Origin: Spirochaetaceae bacterium
GTDB taxonomy: Bacteria > Spirochaetota > Spirochaetia > B11-G9
Assembly: GCA_030600745.1 (NCBI GenBank)
Contig: JAUVLL010000031.1
Span: 1-15,045, forward strand
Direction: 5' to 3'
DNA: 15,045 nucleotides
The notes under the pieces are model-generated. The model worked only from the letters and a program-made list of their open reading frames with translations, ran no database searches and had not been told where the DNA came from. The position numbers and the translations under genes are program-made. Position 1 is the first letter of the stretch, and each line of letters starts with the position of its first letter. Below, one piece after another: positions 14,786 through 15,045 of the stretch.

Positions 14786-14791
14786 TTCATT

Positions 14792-15045
14792 TTAAAACTC
14801 CCAATGTCCCTTTTTAGTTGAACCTTTACGTTTAATAACACCATCGTTCTTTAAAGTTTCTATATGATGGTTCACGCTTCCTCTGGTTGTTCCAGTTAAG
14901 TCAATAATTTTTTTCACTGTAATGTTTTTATTCTTTTTAATTTATTTTAGAATTCTTTCTTTAATGTTTTATTTCATGTTTTCTATGCTGGTTTCTGTAC
15001 CTGAACCTACAGCAAAACTATTTTCGAAAGGAAATTCCAGGCATA
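14792..15045 (-). pseudogene. Degraded winged-helix DNA-binding domain (C-terminal fragment, two in-frame stops)
   Basis: Reading the minus strand in the frame that ends at TAA 14794-14792, the last 49 codons encode NITVKKIIDLTGTTRGSVN followed by HHIETLKNDGVIKRKGSTKKGHWEF. This is a typical winged helix-turn-helix with a recognition helix and a C-terminal wing ending in GHWEF, as found at the C-terminus of AlbA_2/ATP-binding and related regulators. Upstream the same frame continues with protein-like sequence (NIKERILK, and SFAVGSGTETSIENMK) but is broken by TAA at 14944-14942 and 14971-14969. At both places a CAA, GAA or AAA codon would restore a continuous helix. I infer a decaying gene whose 5' part lies beyond the right edge. 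The parent family cannot be fixed from this fragment. Confidence 0.6.

Noticed and set aside
14573..14821. 82-codon plus-strand frame over the GC-rich patch
   Set aside because: It is built from the inverted repeats, has no ribosome binding site or recognisable domain, and overlaps the winged-helix remnant on the other strand.
1..15045. CRISPR array, tRNA or rRNA genes, transposase or phage genes
   Set aside because: No regularly spaced direct repeats, cloverleaf patterns, rRNA segments or mobile-element proteins were recognised on either strand.

Overview
The window is about 15 kb of AT-rich bacterial DNA (low GC, many A/T runs). Its gene content fits a free-living or host-associated spirochaete of the Spirochaetaceae/Treponema type. 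The pointers are a long-form pyrophosphate-dependent phosphofructokinase, a TRAP transporter preceded by a TatT-like lipoprotein (the arrangement known from Treponema pallidum TP0956/TP0957), a relaxed lipobox, and AT-rich codon use. This assignment is inference from gene content; there is no rRNA or other marker in the window.

Layout. (1) 1-588, plus strand: the 3' end of a flippase-like/LPG-synthase membrane protein, running off the left edge. Its stop codon overlaps the stop of the convergent next gene. (2) 585-5817, minus strand: an apparent three-gene operon read as pfp (PPi-phosphofructokinase), an RND/MMPL exporter, and a condensation-fold acyltransferase. The last two overlap by ATGA. 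(3) 5818-5955: divergent promoter region. (4) 5956-7601, plus strand: manA (mannose-6-phosphate isomerase) overlapping a YaiI/YqxD (DUF188) gene by ATGA. (5) 7602-7809: structured intergenic region with a 12-bp palindrome and a promoter. (6) 7810-13086, plus strand: TatT-like lipoprotein, DctP/TatP-type periplasmic binding protein, fused DctQ-DctM permease, and a DHH-DHHA1-CBS-CBS phosphoesterase, tightly spaced as one operon. The 59-bp tatT-tatP spacer contains two overlapping hairpins, one of which covers the ribosome binding site of the binding-protein gene. (7) 13089-13128: a perfect 16-bp-arm palindrome between convergent genes. (8) 13143-14528, minus strand: asnS. (9) 14529-14791: no gene, but a GC-rich patch of nested inverted repeats related to the palindrome in (7). 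(10) 14792-15045, minus strand: remains of a winged-helix DNA-binding domain with two in-frame stops.

How the genes fit together. pfp and manA are divergently transcribed sugar-phosphate genes on either side of one promoter region (PPi-linked glycolysis and mannose entry). The acyltransferase and exporter pair resembles, in logic only, the PapA-MmpL pairs that make and export acylated lipids in mycobacteria. The TRAP operon should import one solute, probably not a simple carboxylate, because the binding protein has Ser where the carboxylate-binding Arg normally sits.

No CRISPR array, tRNA, rRNA, transposase or phage gene was seen. The most worthwhile leads are the acyltransferase-RND pair, the switch-like tatT-tatP leader, the missing TRAP arginine, the related palindromes on both sides of asnS, and the lack of a Shine-Dalgarno at promoter-proximal genes whose ATG falls close to the predicted +1.
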